The position numbers and the translations under genes are program-made. The notes under the pieces are model-generated. The model saw nothing but the letters and a program-made list of their open reading frames with translations, ran no database searches and had not been told where the DNA came from. Shown here one piece after another: positions 52,149-59,351 of a stretch of DNA of 64,000 nucleotides. This DNA is from JALOOB01 sp040766655 (GTDB taxonomy: Bacteria; Chloroflexota; Anaerolineae; CG2-30-64-16), in NCBI GenBank assembly GCA_040766655.1, contig JAXGQB010000012.1:1-64000 (forward strand). Reading direction: 5' to 3'. Each line of letters opens with the position of its first letter. Within the stretch, counting starts at the first letter, position 1.

Positions 52149-52177
52149 TTGTCTCCTGCACCGCTTGGCGGTAAACT
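52149..52177 (+). promoter_or_regulatory. Leaderless promoter of module copy 1
   Basis: TTGTCT (52149-52154), 17-nt spacer, TAAACT (52172-52177), then six nt to ATG 52184. Identical layout in copy 2. Confidence 0.65.
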
Positions 52178-52183
52178 GTCCAT

Positions 52184-52446
52184 ATGATGAACGACTTGCA
52201 CGCGGACACCGATCCGCAGAGCGAACGCATGCTGATCGAACTGCTGCGCGACCGCCCGAATGGCGGCGCATCGAGATTATGTGTGGCATGATCGAGGCCG
52301 TGCGGCAGCTGGTTTCTAGCGGTGTGCGCCAGCGGCATCCAGATGCTGGCGAGGCCGAGGTGCGACACCTGACTGCAGACATTCTGCTGGGTCACGAGGC
52401 GGCAGAGAAATTGTACGGCGTTCGTATCCCCGGAGGCGCTCCATGA
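52184..52446 (+). pseudogene. Small partner gene, copy 1, frameshifted
   Basis: Copy of the 87-residue gene at 56962-57225. After GCTGCGCGAC the copy lacks one G (CGCCCGAATGG here against GCGCCCGAATGG there). From ATG 52184 the frame therefore ends at a TGA at 52291 after 35 residues. The rest of the coding sequence (PEWRRIEIMCGMIEAVRQLV to the end at 52446) is intact but in another frame with no proper start. The downstream nucleotidyltransferase gene is intact, so copy 1 would lack its partner unless it is supplied by copy 2. Confidence 0.88.
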
Positions 52447-53021
52447 CGCTGGCGGAACCGTTGGCCGTGACGTTCGCCGTCATCGAGGTGCTCAATTCGC
52501 TGGGTGTACGGTATTTCCTGGGCGGTTCATTCGCCAGCTCAGCGCAAGGTGCGGCCCGAGCGACGCTCGACGCGGACCTGGTTGCCGATCTGCGACTGGA
52601 GCATGTCGAGCCATTCATCGCAGCCCTGCGCCCTGCCTTCTACCTCGACGTTGATACCGTACGGTCCGCCGTGCGCACGCGCGAGAGTTTCAACCTGATC
52701 CACCTGCAGACCATGTTCAAGGTGGATGTCTTCGTGAACAAAGGGAGACCGTTTGATCGGGCGCAGTTTGAGCGCCGCCAGGCGATCCAGCTCTCCGTCG
52801 ACCCACCCCGCTCGGCGTACCTCTCCAGCCCTGAGGATACGGTGCTGGCCAAGCTGGCGTGGTACAGGCTGGGCGGCGAGGTGTCGGACCGCCAATGGCG
52901 CGACGTGCTAAGTGTCCTCCTCGTGCAGGCGGACCGGCTCGACCACGTGTACCTGCGCACCTGGGCCAAAACTCTGGCCGTCAGCGATCTGCTCGCACGA
53001 GCCCTTGAACAGACGGCCTAA
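52443..53021 (+). CDS. Nucleotidyltransferase-like protein, copy 1
   Basis: A 192-residue protein with a minimal nucleotidyltransferase core: GGSFASSAQGAARATLDADLV gives the G-S-x(n)-D-x-D pattern, with later DVFVNKGRPFDRAQFERRQ and SPEDTVLAKLAWYRLGGEVSDRQWRDV, a helix typical of this family in Chloroflexota and Cyanobacteria. Such proteins are coded directly after a small partner gene and are suspected toxin-antitoxin or defence modules of the MNT type, but activity is unproven. ATG 52443 overlaps the partner's TGA (ATGA). Differs from copy 2 at a few positions only (for example VNKG against VSKG). Confidence 0.83.
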   Translation: MTLAEPLAVTFAVIEVLNSLGVRYFLGGSFASSAQGAARATLDADLVADLRLEHVEPFIAALRPAFYLDVDTVRSAVRTRESFNLIHLQTMFKVDVFVNKGRPFDRAQFERRQAIQLSVDPPRSAYLSSPEDTVLAKLAWYRLGGEVSDRQWRDVLSVLLVQADRLDHVYLRTWAKTLAVSDLLARALEQTA

Positions 53022-53130
53022 GGTTGCGGCGAATGAAGCACTCCTCGCCGATGCCCTCGGCAATGGCGCCAGCGTGACGCCATCGCCCTAACTCAGAATT
53101 CGCCCACGCGCGACCAGCGCCTCCGCCGGT

Positions 53131-54840
53131 CTACTCCCCGGTGGCCTCCCCCGACGCCTCATCGGCCGGCGTACCCTCCGCAGGCGCGGGCGTGGCCGTG
53201 ACGATCGTGACGATGACCGTTTGCACGGGCGCCGGCGCGCCGGGCGACCCCCGCAGCCCCACCTCGGCATCGAGCGCGGCCAGCGCCTCCGCCGCGGTCA
53301 GCTCCCCCTGCACGACGGCGCGCACCGCGGCCATGTAGGCCTCGTACTGCGCCGGGACTTTCTTCGGGTAGACAGGCAGCCGCTCGAGCACGTAGCGCAA
53401 CGCGGCGGCGTCCGGCTCACCCAGCCCGGACCAGAGCACTGCCCGCTCGACGAGCGAGCGGCGGGCCTGGAGGTGCTCGCCGTCGGGCAGGTGCTGCGAC
53501 AGGTAGCTGATCCAGCGCCAGCTCGCGTCGGGATGCGCGGTGCTGCCGCTCATGACCAGGCCCGCCTGCACGCTCGCCGGCGCCTTGGCTTCGTCCGGCG
53601 CGTTTTCTGGGTAGGGCACGAGGCGGCCGGCGCTGCCCAACCCGGCCCCGTCCAGCGGGAGCCAGCCGGCGTCCCACATCGCGCTCATGTTGCCGTTGAT
53701 GTAGGGCTCCACGTCGACGTTGGCGTAGCTCTTGCCCTCCTCCCAGCCCAGGGTGAGCGGCGCGGGCGCCCCGCCGGTGGGGCCGTACAGCGCCTCGTAC
53801 CAGTCGAGGACCGCGGCCATCGCGTCGTACGACGGCGCAACCTGCCAGTCCGGGCTCCAGGTGCTCCAGAGGCGCCAGTGCACCAGGCCGGTGCCCGCGT
53901 CGCTGAAGCCCCAGCGCACGACCTCGCCGCCCTCGCGCTGCGTCAGCCGGGCTGCGGTCTGCAGGAAGTCGTCCCAGGTCCATCCCGGCTGCGGGTAGGG
54001 CACGCCGAGGGCGTCGAAGTCTGCGGCGCGATAGACGATCAGCGCGGGGCGGAAGTAAGTCGGCACGGAGAGGATCGCGCCGGCCGCTTCCTCCCAGGCA
54101 TAGAGCATGCCAGGGTAGAAGTCGTCCGGCCGGAATGCCGGGTCGGCCGCGATGTACGGCGCCAGGTCGACAGCCGCACCGTTCTCCAGCTCGTCCGGCG
54201 TCGGAATCGCGCAGTAGACGTCCGCCCGCTGTGAGACCTGCTTCATCGCGGCATGGTACGCGGCCGCGTCCGTGCCCGAGATGTACTGAGGCAGGACCTT
54301 CACCACGACGCCCGGGTTCGCGGCCTCGAAGTCGGCGATGACTTCGGCCAGGCCATTCCCCGACGCCACCTCCGCACACCGGAAGATGATCTCCGTCACC
54401 GCAGTTGCGGCCGGCGCGATCGCAACCGGCTGCCGCGACCGGTCGGGGAAGCGGAGGCCCAGCCAGACCGCGGCCAGGAAGACCAGGAATGTTCCGGCGG
54501 GGAACAGCAAACGTGCGGGCGTCCAGGGCCGGCGCACAGGCTTGGGTCGCGCGACCGCCTGCTCACGTGGCGCGGTGCCTCGCGGGAATGTGCCAACTGC
54601 GGCCGCGGCCGCAGCCGATTGTGCCTGTTCCCGGATCATCTGGCTGAAGCGGACACGAACTCCCGCGCCAGCCTTGAGGCGTCCCAGGGAGCGGATCTCT
54701 GTATCCATCTGGCGGTACGCGGCCAGGTCTGTGGCACAGGCAGGGCATTCGGCCAGATGCCGGTCCACCGCTTGTCGCTCTGCCTCCCCCAACTTGTCGT
54801 AAACGGCCACCAGCTTCTCGTACTCGGCATGGCGTGTCAT
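53131..54840 (-). CDS. Anti-sigma factor fused to an extracellular solute-binding protein
   Basis: A 569-residue protein in one uninterrupted frame. Residues 1-50: zinc-finger anti-sigma domain (zf-HC2) with His28, Cys32 and Cys35 (HLAECPAC). Residues 51-110: basic/Ala-rich linker. 111-131: single transmembrane helix (LLFPAGTFLVFLAAVWLGL). About 148-530: a family 1 solute-binding fold of the ABC sugar-binder type (IIFRCAEVAS, LAEVIADFEAANPGV, VPTYFRPALIVYRAADFDAL, GWTWDDFLQTA, GNMSAMWDAGWLPLD, SGSTAHPDASWRWISYL). A low-complexity tail follows. ATG 54840 overlaps the sigma gene stop (ATGA). I infer that ligand binding outside releases the sigma factor inside. No ABC permease genes are adjacent. 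Confidence 0.9.
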   Translation of the reverse strand: MTRHAEYEKLVAVYDKLGEAERQAVDRHLAECPACATDLAAYRQMDTEIRSLGRLKAGAGVRVRFSQMIREQAQSAAAAAAVGTFPRGTAPREQAVARPKPVRRPWTPARLLFPAGTFLVFLAAVWLGLRFPDRSRQPVAIAPAATAVTEIIFRCAEVASGNGLAEVIADFEAANPGVVVKVLPQYISGTDAAAYHAAMKQVSQRADVYCAIPTPDELENGAAVDLAPYIAADPAFRPDDFYPGMLYAWEEAAGAILSVPTYFRPALIVYRAADFDALGVPYPQPGWTWDDFLQTAARLTQREGGEVVRWGFSDAGTGLVHWRLWSTWSPDWQVAPSYDAMAAVLDWYEALYGPTGGAPAPLTLGWEEGKSYANVDVEPYINGNMSAMWDAGWLPLDGAGLGSAGRLVPYPENAPDEAKAPASVQAGLVMSGSTAHPDASWRWISYLSQHLPDGEHLQARRSLVERAVLWSGLGEPDAAALRYVLERLPVYPKKVPAQYEAYMAAVRAVVQGELTAAEALAALDAEVGLRGSPGAPAPVQTVIVTIVTATPAPAEGTPADEASGEATGE

Positions 54841-55379
54841 GATTGTCCTCCGTTCGCCCCTTCGGTGCGGGGACCGTAAGCTTTCCGGAACATCTCCCGG
54901 GCCCGGCGCAGGCGCATCTTGGCCGCGCCCTCGCGGATGCCCAGGGCATCGGCGACCTCCAACACGCTGAGCCCGTCGTAGACGTACAGCAGCAGCGCCG
55001 CGCGGTAGGCCGGCGGCAGCGCACCCAAGGCGCTCGCCACGGCGTCGCGCTCGCGCACGGCCTCCATCAGGTCCCCCTGCGGAACGTGCAGTTCGTCGGC
55101 CAGGCTCCACGGCAGCCAGGCAAAGCGTCGGCCGCGGCGGAGCGCGTCGAACGCGACGTTGGTCGCCACGCGGTACAGCCAGGCGCGCGGGTTGGCGGCC
55201 TGGGCGAGCTTCTGCCGCGCGTTGAACGCGCGCAGGAAGGTTTCCTGGACCAGTTCCTCCGCTGTCTCGCGGCTGTCGAGCAGTCGATACAGGTAGGCGA
55301 AGATCGCATCGCTGTAGTGGTCGAAGAGCTGCGCCACCAACAGGGTCGCGTCGTCGCCTTCCAGGGTCTGGGTGATCAT
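54837..55379 (-). CDS. ECF RNA polymerase sigma factor
   Basis: A 180-residue sigma-70 ECF factor. Region 2 (about 15-90): FDHYSDAIFAYLYRLLDSRETAEELVQETFLRAF and NPRAWLYRVATNVAFDALRR. Region 4 (about 118-168): LGALPPAYRAALLLYVYDGLSVLEVADALGIREGAAKMRLRRAREM. No regions 1 or 3, as expected for ECF factors. Start ATG 55379 follows AAAGG. It is co-transcribed and translationally coupled with the anti-sigma/solute-binding fusion that should control it. The divergent gap (55380-55598) contains two palindromes. Confidence 0.95.
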   Translation of the reverse strand: MITQTLEGDDATLLVAQLFDHYSDAIFAYLYRLLDSRETAEELVQETFLRAFNARQKLAQAANPRAWLYRVATNVAFDALRRGRRFAWLPWSLADELHVPQGDLMEAVRERDAVASALGALPPAYRAALLLYVYDGLSVLEVADALGIREGAAKMRLRRAREMFRKAYGPRTEGANGGQS

Positions 55380-55441
55380 CACCGGGCCTTTCGCTGCGGG
55401 GTGCAGTCGGGGCTGCACTCCCTGCTCAAGTCACATCGGGC

Positions 55442-55455
55442 ACGATGCGCATCGT
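55442..55455. promoter_or_regulatory. Perfect 14-bp palindrome between divergent sigma genes
   Basis: ACGATGCGCATCGT. Candidate operator in the 219-nt divergent region; no regulator is known. Confidence 0.4.
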
Positions 55456-55504
55456 TCTGACAAGTATGACGAAGGAGCGGCGGCAGAGGTAACAAAGCGA
55501 AGCC

Positions 55505-55532
55505 ATCGCCGGCCAGCCGACTTGCCGGCGAT
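55505..55532. promoter_or_regulatory. Inverted repeat between divergent sigma genes
   Basis: ATCGCCGGC (55505-55513) / GCCGGCGAT (55524-55532), 10-nt loop, upstream of the -10 box at 55562. Operator or hairpin. Confidence 0.4.
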
Positions 55533-55561
55533 TCCCGTGTGATACTTCCCGTGCCTGCCCG

Positions 55562-55567
55562 TATAAT
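55562..55567 (+). promoter_or_regulatory. -10 box upstream of the second sigma gene
   Basis: TATAAT, 31 nt before ATG 55599. No good -35 at 16-18 nt upstream. Confidence 0.45.
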
Positions 55568-55598
55568 ACAGTAGAAGGGACGCGCGTGAGGTGACGCA

Positions 55599-56133
55599 AT
55601 GAGCCGGGAGAAGATCGCGATGATGCCGTGGGCGAGGGGCGAGGCAGCCGAGCCGGTCGACTGGGAAGCGGTCTATCGCGCAGAGATGCCCCACATCTAC
55701 AACTTCTTCCGCTACCGCCTCGGCGACCGCGACCTGGCCGAAGACCTGACCGCGCTCACCTTCGAGAAGGCATGGCGCTATCGCCGGCGGTATCGCCATG
55801 ACCTGGCAAAGTACTCGACCTGGCTACAGCATTGCGCGCAACGTGGCCACGGACCACCTGCGCAAACATCAGCAGGCCGCGCTCGACCTCGATGCGTTGG
55901 CCACCGTGGCCGATGGCGGTCCGGACCCGACCGAGGCGGCGCAGCAGCGGGACGACCTCCGCCGGCTTACCGCACTGCTGGGCGCCCTGCCGCCTCGCGA
56001 TGCCGAACTTATCGCCCTGAAATACGGCGCCGGGCTGACCAACCGGGCAATTGCGCAGTTGACCGGGCTCAGCGAATCAAACGTCGGCACGATCCTTCAT
56101 CGGGTCGTTCAGAGACTCCGGGAGGTCTGGTAA
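55599..56133 (+). pseudogene. Second ECF sigma factor, frameshifted
   Basis: Region 2 reads from ATG 55599 (VYRAEMPHIYNFFRYRLGDRDLAEDLTALTFEKAWRYRR...DLAKYSTW) and then, near 55827-55833, continues in the +1 frame as YSIARNVATDHLRKHQQ, followed by a full region 4 (LPPRDAELIALKYGAGLTNRAIAQLTGLSESNVGTILHRVV) to TAA 56133. The expected order is STWLYSIARN; two bases of the Leu codon appear lost. Both halves are otherwise well conserved, so the mutation is recent, or it is an assembly error. The TAA overlaps the next gene's ATG (TAATG). Confidence 0.85.
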
Positions 56134-56849
56134 TGAACGATGACTTTCTGACCCAATTGCAGGAGGCCCCGCGGCGCGAATTCGGCGATACGCTCTACAC
56201 CGCCCTCGAGCGCCAGGGGGCGGACGCGCACCGCCTATCACCTGCGGGGATGGTTGCGATCGGCATCCTGGCCGTCCTCATCCCCTTCGCCATGGCTTTG
56301 ACGTTCTCGCCGGCCGTGCGAGCGGTGACACAACGCGTGATCCGGACCATCGGCGGCCTGCCGTTCGACGTGACAGATGAGTACCCGGGACGCGAAGGGC
56401 CGATCGAGACCCTCGAGAGCGAGCCGCTGAGCTTAGCCCAGGCAAGGGCGGAACTGCCGTTTGCCCTCAGGCTGCCCGCGTGGGCCCCCGACGACTATCA
56501 TCTCGAAGACACGGTCACCATCACGCACCTGCCCGACGGCAGCATCCTGGCCACGGTGACGTGGCGTGGCGACCAAAACAGGCTCTTCCTGGATGTCTTC
56601 TCGTCCGCCGAGACGCTCAACCGGGAGGGTGGCATCGCGGTGGGTCCCGACAGCGTCGAAGAGGTGTTACTGCGCGGCAGGCCTGCGGCATTCGTCCGCG
56701 GCGCCTGGGATGCGAATGCCAGGGCCTGGGGGCCGGGCACCTTGATCGGCCTGCACTGGACCGAAGGCGGGCAGGGTTACCGGCTGGGCGGCATGGCGGA
56801 GCATATCACCGCCGCCGAGCTGATGGGGATGGCAGAGTCGATGCCATAA
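56133..56849 (+). CDS. Membrane-anchored DUF4367-like protein, putative anti-sigma partner
   Basis: A 238-residue protein: cytoplasmic N-terminus of about 37 residues, one membrane helix (GMVAIGILAVLIPFAMALTF, about 39-58), and an extracellular domain with LPFALRLPAWAPDDYHLEDTVTI, an LP-x-W-x-P-x-x-Y pattern resembling DUF4367 of sporulation and anti-sigma-like proteins. There is no HCC zinc finger. ATG 56133 overlaps the sigma stop, so it is the natural partner of the second sigma factor. With the sigma gene broken it may now be an orphan. Confidence 0.75.
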   Translation: MNDDFLTQLQEAPRREFGDTLYTALERQGADAHRLSPAGMVAIGILAVLIPFAMALTFSPAVRAVTQRVIRTIGGLPFDVTDEYPGREGPIETLESEPLSLAQARAELPFALRLPAWAPDDYHLEDTVTITHLPDGSILATVTWRGDQNRLFLDVFSSAETLNREGGIAVGPDSVEEVLLRGRPAAFVRGAWDANARAWGPGTLIGLHWTEGGQGYRLGGMAEHITAAELMGMAESMP

Positions 56850-56926
56850 CCACCGTGCGTGCCGGGCTGATCATCCGGGTTCAGCCCGGCACGCACGGTC
56901 AAAAACAACTCCCGCATGACGCGGCC

Positions 56927-56955
56927 TTGTCTCATGCACCGCTTGGCGGTAAACT
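56927..56955 (+). promoter_or_regulatory. Leaderless promoter of module copy 2
   Basis: TTGTCT (56927-56932), 17-nt spacer, TAAACT (56950-56955), six nt, ATG 56962. Confidence 0.65.
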
Positions 56956-56961
56956 GTCTAT

Positions 56962-57225
56962 ATGATGAACGATTTGCACGCGGACACCGATCCGCAGAGC
57001 GAACGCATCCTGGTCGAACTGCTGCGCGACGCGCCCGAATGGCGGCGCATCGAGATTATGTGTGGCATGATCGAGGCCGTGCGGCAGCTGGTTTCCAGCG
57101 GTGTGCGCCAGCGGCATCCCGATGCTGGCGAGGACGAGGTGCGCCACCTGACTGCGGACATTCTGCTGGGTCACGAGGCGGCAGAGAAAGTGTACGGCGT
57201 TCGTATCCCCGGAGGCGCGCCATGA
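56962..57225 (+). CDS. Small partner protein of the nucleotidyltransferase module, copy 2
   Basis: An 87-residue acidic-to-neutral helical protein, MMNDLHADTDPQSERILVEL..., with conserved-looking APEWRRIEIMCGMIEAVRQLV, RQRHPDAGEDEVRHLTADILLG. Similar small proteins precede nucleotidyltransferase-like genes in many Chloroflexota and Cyanobacteria; a role as antitoxin or specificity partner is inferred. The start is set by a -10 box six nt upstream of ATG 56962 (leaderless). The stop overlaps the next ATG (ATGA). This is the intact copy. Confidence 0.8.
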   Translation: MMNDLHADTDPQSERILVELLRDAPEWRRIEIMCGMIEAVRQLVSSGVRQRHPDAGEDEVRHLTADILLGHEAAEKVYGVRIPGGAP

Positions 57226-57800
57226 CGCTGGCGGAACCGTTGGCCGTGACGTTTGCCGTCATCGAGGTGCTCGAATCGCTGGGTGTACGGTATTTCCTGG
57301 GTGGCTCATTCGCCAGCTCAGCGCAAGGTGCGGCCCGAGCGACGCTCGACGCGGACCTGGTTGCCGATCTGCGACTGGAGCATGTCGAGCCATTCATCGC
57401 AGCCCTGCGCCCTGCCTTCTACCTCGACGTCGATACCGTACGGTCCGCCGTGCGCACGCGCGAAAGTTTCAACCTGATCCACCTGCAGACCATGTTCAAG
57501 GTGGATGTCTTCGTTAGCAAGGGGAGACCGTTTGATCAGGCGCAGTTTGAACGCCGCCAGGCGATCCAGATCTCCGTCGACCCACCCCGCTCGGCATACC
57601 TCTCCAGTCCTGAGGATACGGTGCTGGCCAAGCTGGCGTGGTACAGGCTGGGCGGCGAGGTGTCGGACCGTCAATGGCGCGACGTAGTGAGTGTCCTACA
57701 CGTACAGGCGGACCGGCTCGACCACGTGTACCTGCGCACCTGGGCCAAAACTCTGGCCGTCAGCGATCTGCTCGCGCGGGCGCTCGAACAGACGGCGTAA
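57222..57800 (+). CDS. Nucleotidyltransferase-like protein, copy 2
   Basis: A 192-residue twin of the protein at 52443-53021, with the same core pattern GGSFASS...ATLDADLV and SPEDTVLAKLAWYRLGGE. Differences are single substitutions (ESLG for NSLG, VSKG for VNKG, DQAQ for DRAQ, VSVLHVQ for LSVLLVQ), so both copies remain open and the duplication is recent. ATG 57222 is preceded by GGAGG and overlaps the partner's stop. Confidence 0.83.
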   Translation: MTLAEPLAVTFAVIEVLESLGVRYFLGGSFASSAQGAARATLDADLVADLRLEHVEPFIAALRPAFYLDVDTVRSAVRTRESFNLIHLQTMFKVDVFVSKGRPFDQAQFERRQAIQISVDPPRSAYLSSPEDTVLAKLAWYRLGGEVSDRQWRDVVSVLHVQADRLDHVYLRTWAKTLAVSDLLARALEQTA

Positions 57801-57831
57801 GGTTGCGGCGAATAAAGCACTCATCGCCGAT

Positions 57832-57865
57832 GGCATCGGCGACCTCCAGCACGCTGAGCCCGTCG
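57832..57865. pseudogene. 34-bp fragment of an ECF sigma gene
   Basis: Identical except one base to 54945-54978 inside region 4 of the sigma gene, same orientation. Read on the - strand it encodes DGLSVLEVADAIG. It marks the right end of repeat copy 2. Confidence 0.75.
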
Positions 57866-57890
57866 CTTTCCGTCCCCAACGCGCCTCTGG

Positions 57891-58964
57891 CTAGCCCAAG
57901 AACCCCAGCAGCGGCAGGTATTGGCGGTGGCCGAAATTGCACTTTTTGCCCGTTCGCATGACCTGGGGAATGCCTGCTACCCACGCGTCAAATGCCGGAT
58001 CGTCCGGCTCGCACACGCCCGTGTCACCGAAGTCGAGGTAGTTCAGCGGCAAGCCAATCAGGTTGCGTGGGAGGGGGCCGGTCAGCGGGTTGTCGCCGAG
58101 GAGAAGCTGTTGGAGAGCTTTCAGGTTGGCCAGCTCATAGGGGACCGTCCCGCTCAGTTGGTTCTCGCGCAGCCACAGTCGCTGCAGCCGTATCAACCCG
58201 CCGAATCCAGGCGGGATCGGACCGGTGAGCCTGTTGTCTTGGAGCATCAGGTGCTCCAAGGCCGTCAGATTGGCGAGGGTAAGAGGGATCGGGCCGTCGA
58301 GTCGATTATCGTTCAAACAAAGCGCCTGTAGGTGGGTCAGGTTCCCCAGTTCGGACGGGATCGGGCCCGAGAGATAATTAAAGGCCAGGTCGAGTTCCTT
58401 CAGGTTGCCCAGTTGCCCCAGTGCTGGCGGTATCTTGCCGCTCAGGCGAGAGCCGGCTAGGATCAGCACGCGCAGATTCGCGAACCGGGCAACTTCGGTC
58501 GGAATGCTGCCGTAGACGTTCGTGCCCGCCAGGTAAAGCTCCTGGAGAGAAACCGGCAGCATGTGCCAGATGTCGTCGCGGCTAATTCCGTTCAACGACA
58601 GATCGAGCCTGGTCAGGTAGAGTAGGCCGCCGAGCGCGCTCACGCCGCCGTTGTTCACGCCATTCTCGCGGAGGCTGATCGCCGAGACGTGGCCGGCCGC
58701 ACAGGTAACGCCGTACCACCCACACGGCGTGTCGGTCTGGAGCCACCCATCATTCCGAGTCCATATCCCGCCTAAGGTGTCGGTGAAGAAGTCGACCAAC
58801 GCCTGGCATTCGACCGTGGGGATCTCGCTGACGCTGCCGCAAGTGAAGGCTGCCGGCACGGGCGCAGGCGCGACGGCTGCGTCGGCCGATGCGACAGACG
58901 TGGCAACGAGCATGAAGGCAAGCGCGAGCCGCAGAACGGGGCAGCGCAGGATGAACAGATACAT
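57891..58964 (-). CDS. Secreted leucine-rich-repeat protein, plant-type repeats
   Basis: A 357-residue exported protein. Signal peptide LRLALAFMLVATSVASADA (about 9-29), a capping domain ALVDFFTDTLGGIWTRNDGWL...PCGWYGVTC like the LRRNT_2 cap of plant receptor proteins, then about nine repeats of 23-24 residues with the plant-specific consensus L-x-x-L-x-L-x-x-N-x-L-x-G-x-I-P (LSGPIPSELGNLTHLQ, LTGPIPPGFGGLIRLQ). Cys-containing C-cap and a short VYLPLL-like tail (QYLPLLGFLG). A binding or adhesion role is likely. ATG 58964 is chosen because the signal peptide starts there; the frame is open to 59090. Confidence 0.85.
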   Translation of the reverse strand: MYLFILRCPVLRLALAFMLVATSVASADAAVAPAPVPAAFTCGSVSEIPTVECQALVDFFTDTLGGIWTRNDGWLQTDTPCGWYGVTCAAGHVSAISLRENGVNNGGVSALGGLLYLTRLDLSLNGISRDDIWHMLPVSLQELYLAGTNVYGSIPTEVARFANLRVLILAGSRLSGKIPPALGQLGNLKELDLAFNYLSGPIPSELGNLTHLQALCLNDNRLDGPIPLTLANLTALEHLMLQDNRLTGPIPPGFGGLIRLQRLWLRENQLSGTVPYELANLKALQQLLLGDNPLTGPLPRNLIGLPLNYLDFGDTGVCEPDDPAFDAWVAGIPQVMRTGKKCNFGHRQYLPLLGFLG

Positions 58965-59156
58965 TGTTGTCGCTATCCTGATGTGAAGACTGGCGTTATC
59001 CTGGAGCGCGCGTCTGTGAGTAGAGCGAGCCGGGGACCAATACCAGGAAAACCGCCATGTCTTTCTGGGCGCGTGACCGCGCACGCACATTTATGACGTG
59101 AATGACAATGCAACAAGACCAACATGTCAAGGCACAGAAGATCGGGCATGGTCGGC

Positions 59157-59322
59157 TCAAACCAACTTGACCTTGTGTAACCGCTCCTGGAAGGCAGGCC
59201 GGTTGGCATACCGCGCCTGCAGGGCTGCGAACCTCGTTTCGAATTCCGCCAGGCGACCCTGGAACACGGCCAGGTCGCGCAGCTTGAGTAGCAGAGCCAC
59301 CGCTTCATCATAGGGCCGCGCC
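59157..59322 (-). pseudogene. C-terminal remnant of a SWIM-zinc-finger-type protein
   Basis: Read from about 59322 down to TGA 59159-59157, one frame gives RPYDEAVALLLKLRDLAVFQ, then LAEFETRFAALQARYANRPAF and a short Lys/Val end. This resembles the C-terminal helix pair of bacterial SWIM zinc finger proteins, which are normally 400-600 residues. The rest of the gene is absent; upstream the frame has no start and runs into the membrane protein gene. Family assignment is from the motif only. Confidence 0.42.
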
Positions 59323-59351
59323 TTCTGAACTCCACAACGACGCTCCCGAGA

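Larger units (their letters stand above)
52138..53056 (+). repeat. Direct repeat copy 1: small-protein/nucleotidyltransferase module
   Basis: About 0.92 kb, nearly identical to 56916-57838, same orientation. It covers the promoter, a small gene and the nucleotidyltransferase gene. The copies flank the two sigma-factor loci. Confidence 0.9.
56916..57838 (+). repeat. Direct repeat copy 2: small-protein/nucleotidyltransferase module
   Basis: Near-identical to 52138-53056. Homology starts at TGACGCGGC and ends just after the nucleotidyltransferase stop. Its right junction runs into 34 bp of sigma-gene sequence (57832-57865). Confidence 0.9.

Noticed and set aside
54841..55110. N-terminal extension of the anti-sigma/solute-binding protein
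   Set aside because: The frame is open upstream but overlaps the sigma gene; ATG 54840 overlapping the sigma stop and the zf-HC2 start fit much better.
56916..57224. N-terminal extension of the copy 2 nucleotidyltransferase frame
   Set aside because: It overlaps the small partner gene in another frame and has shadow composition; ATG 57222 with GGAGG and ATGA coupling is the start.
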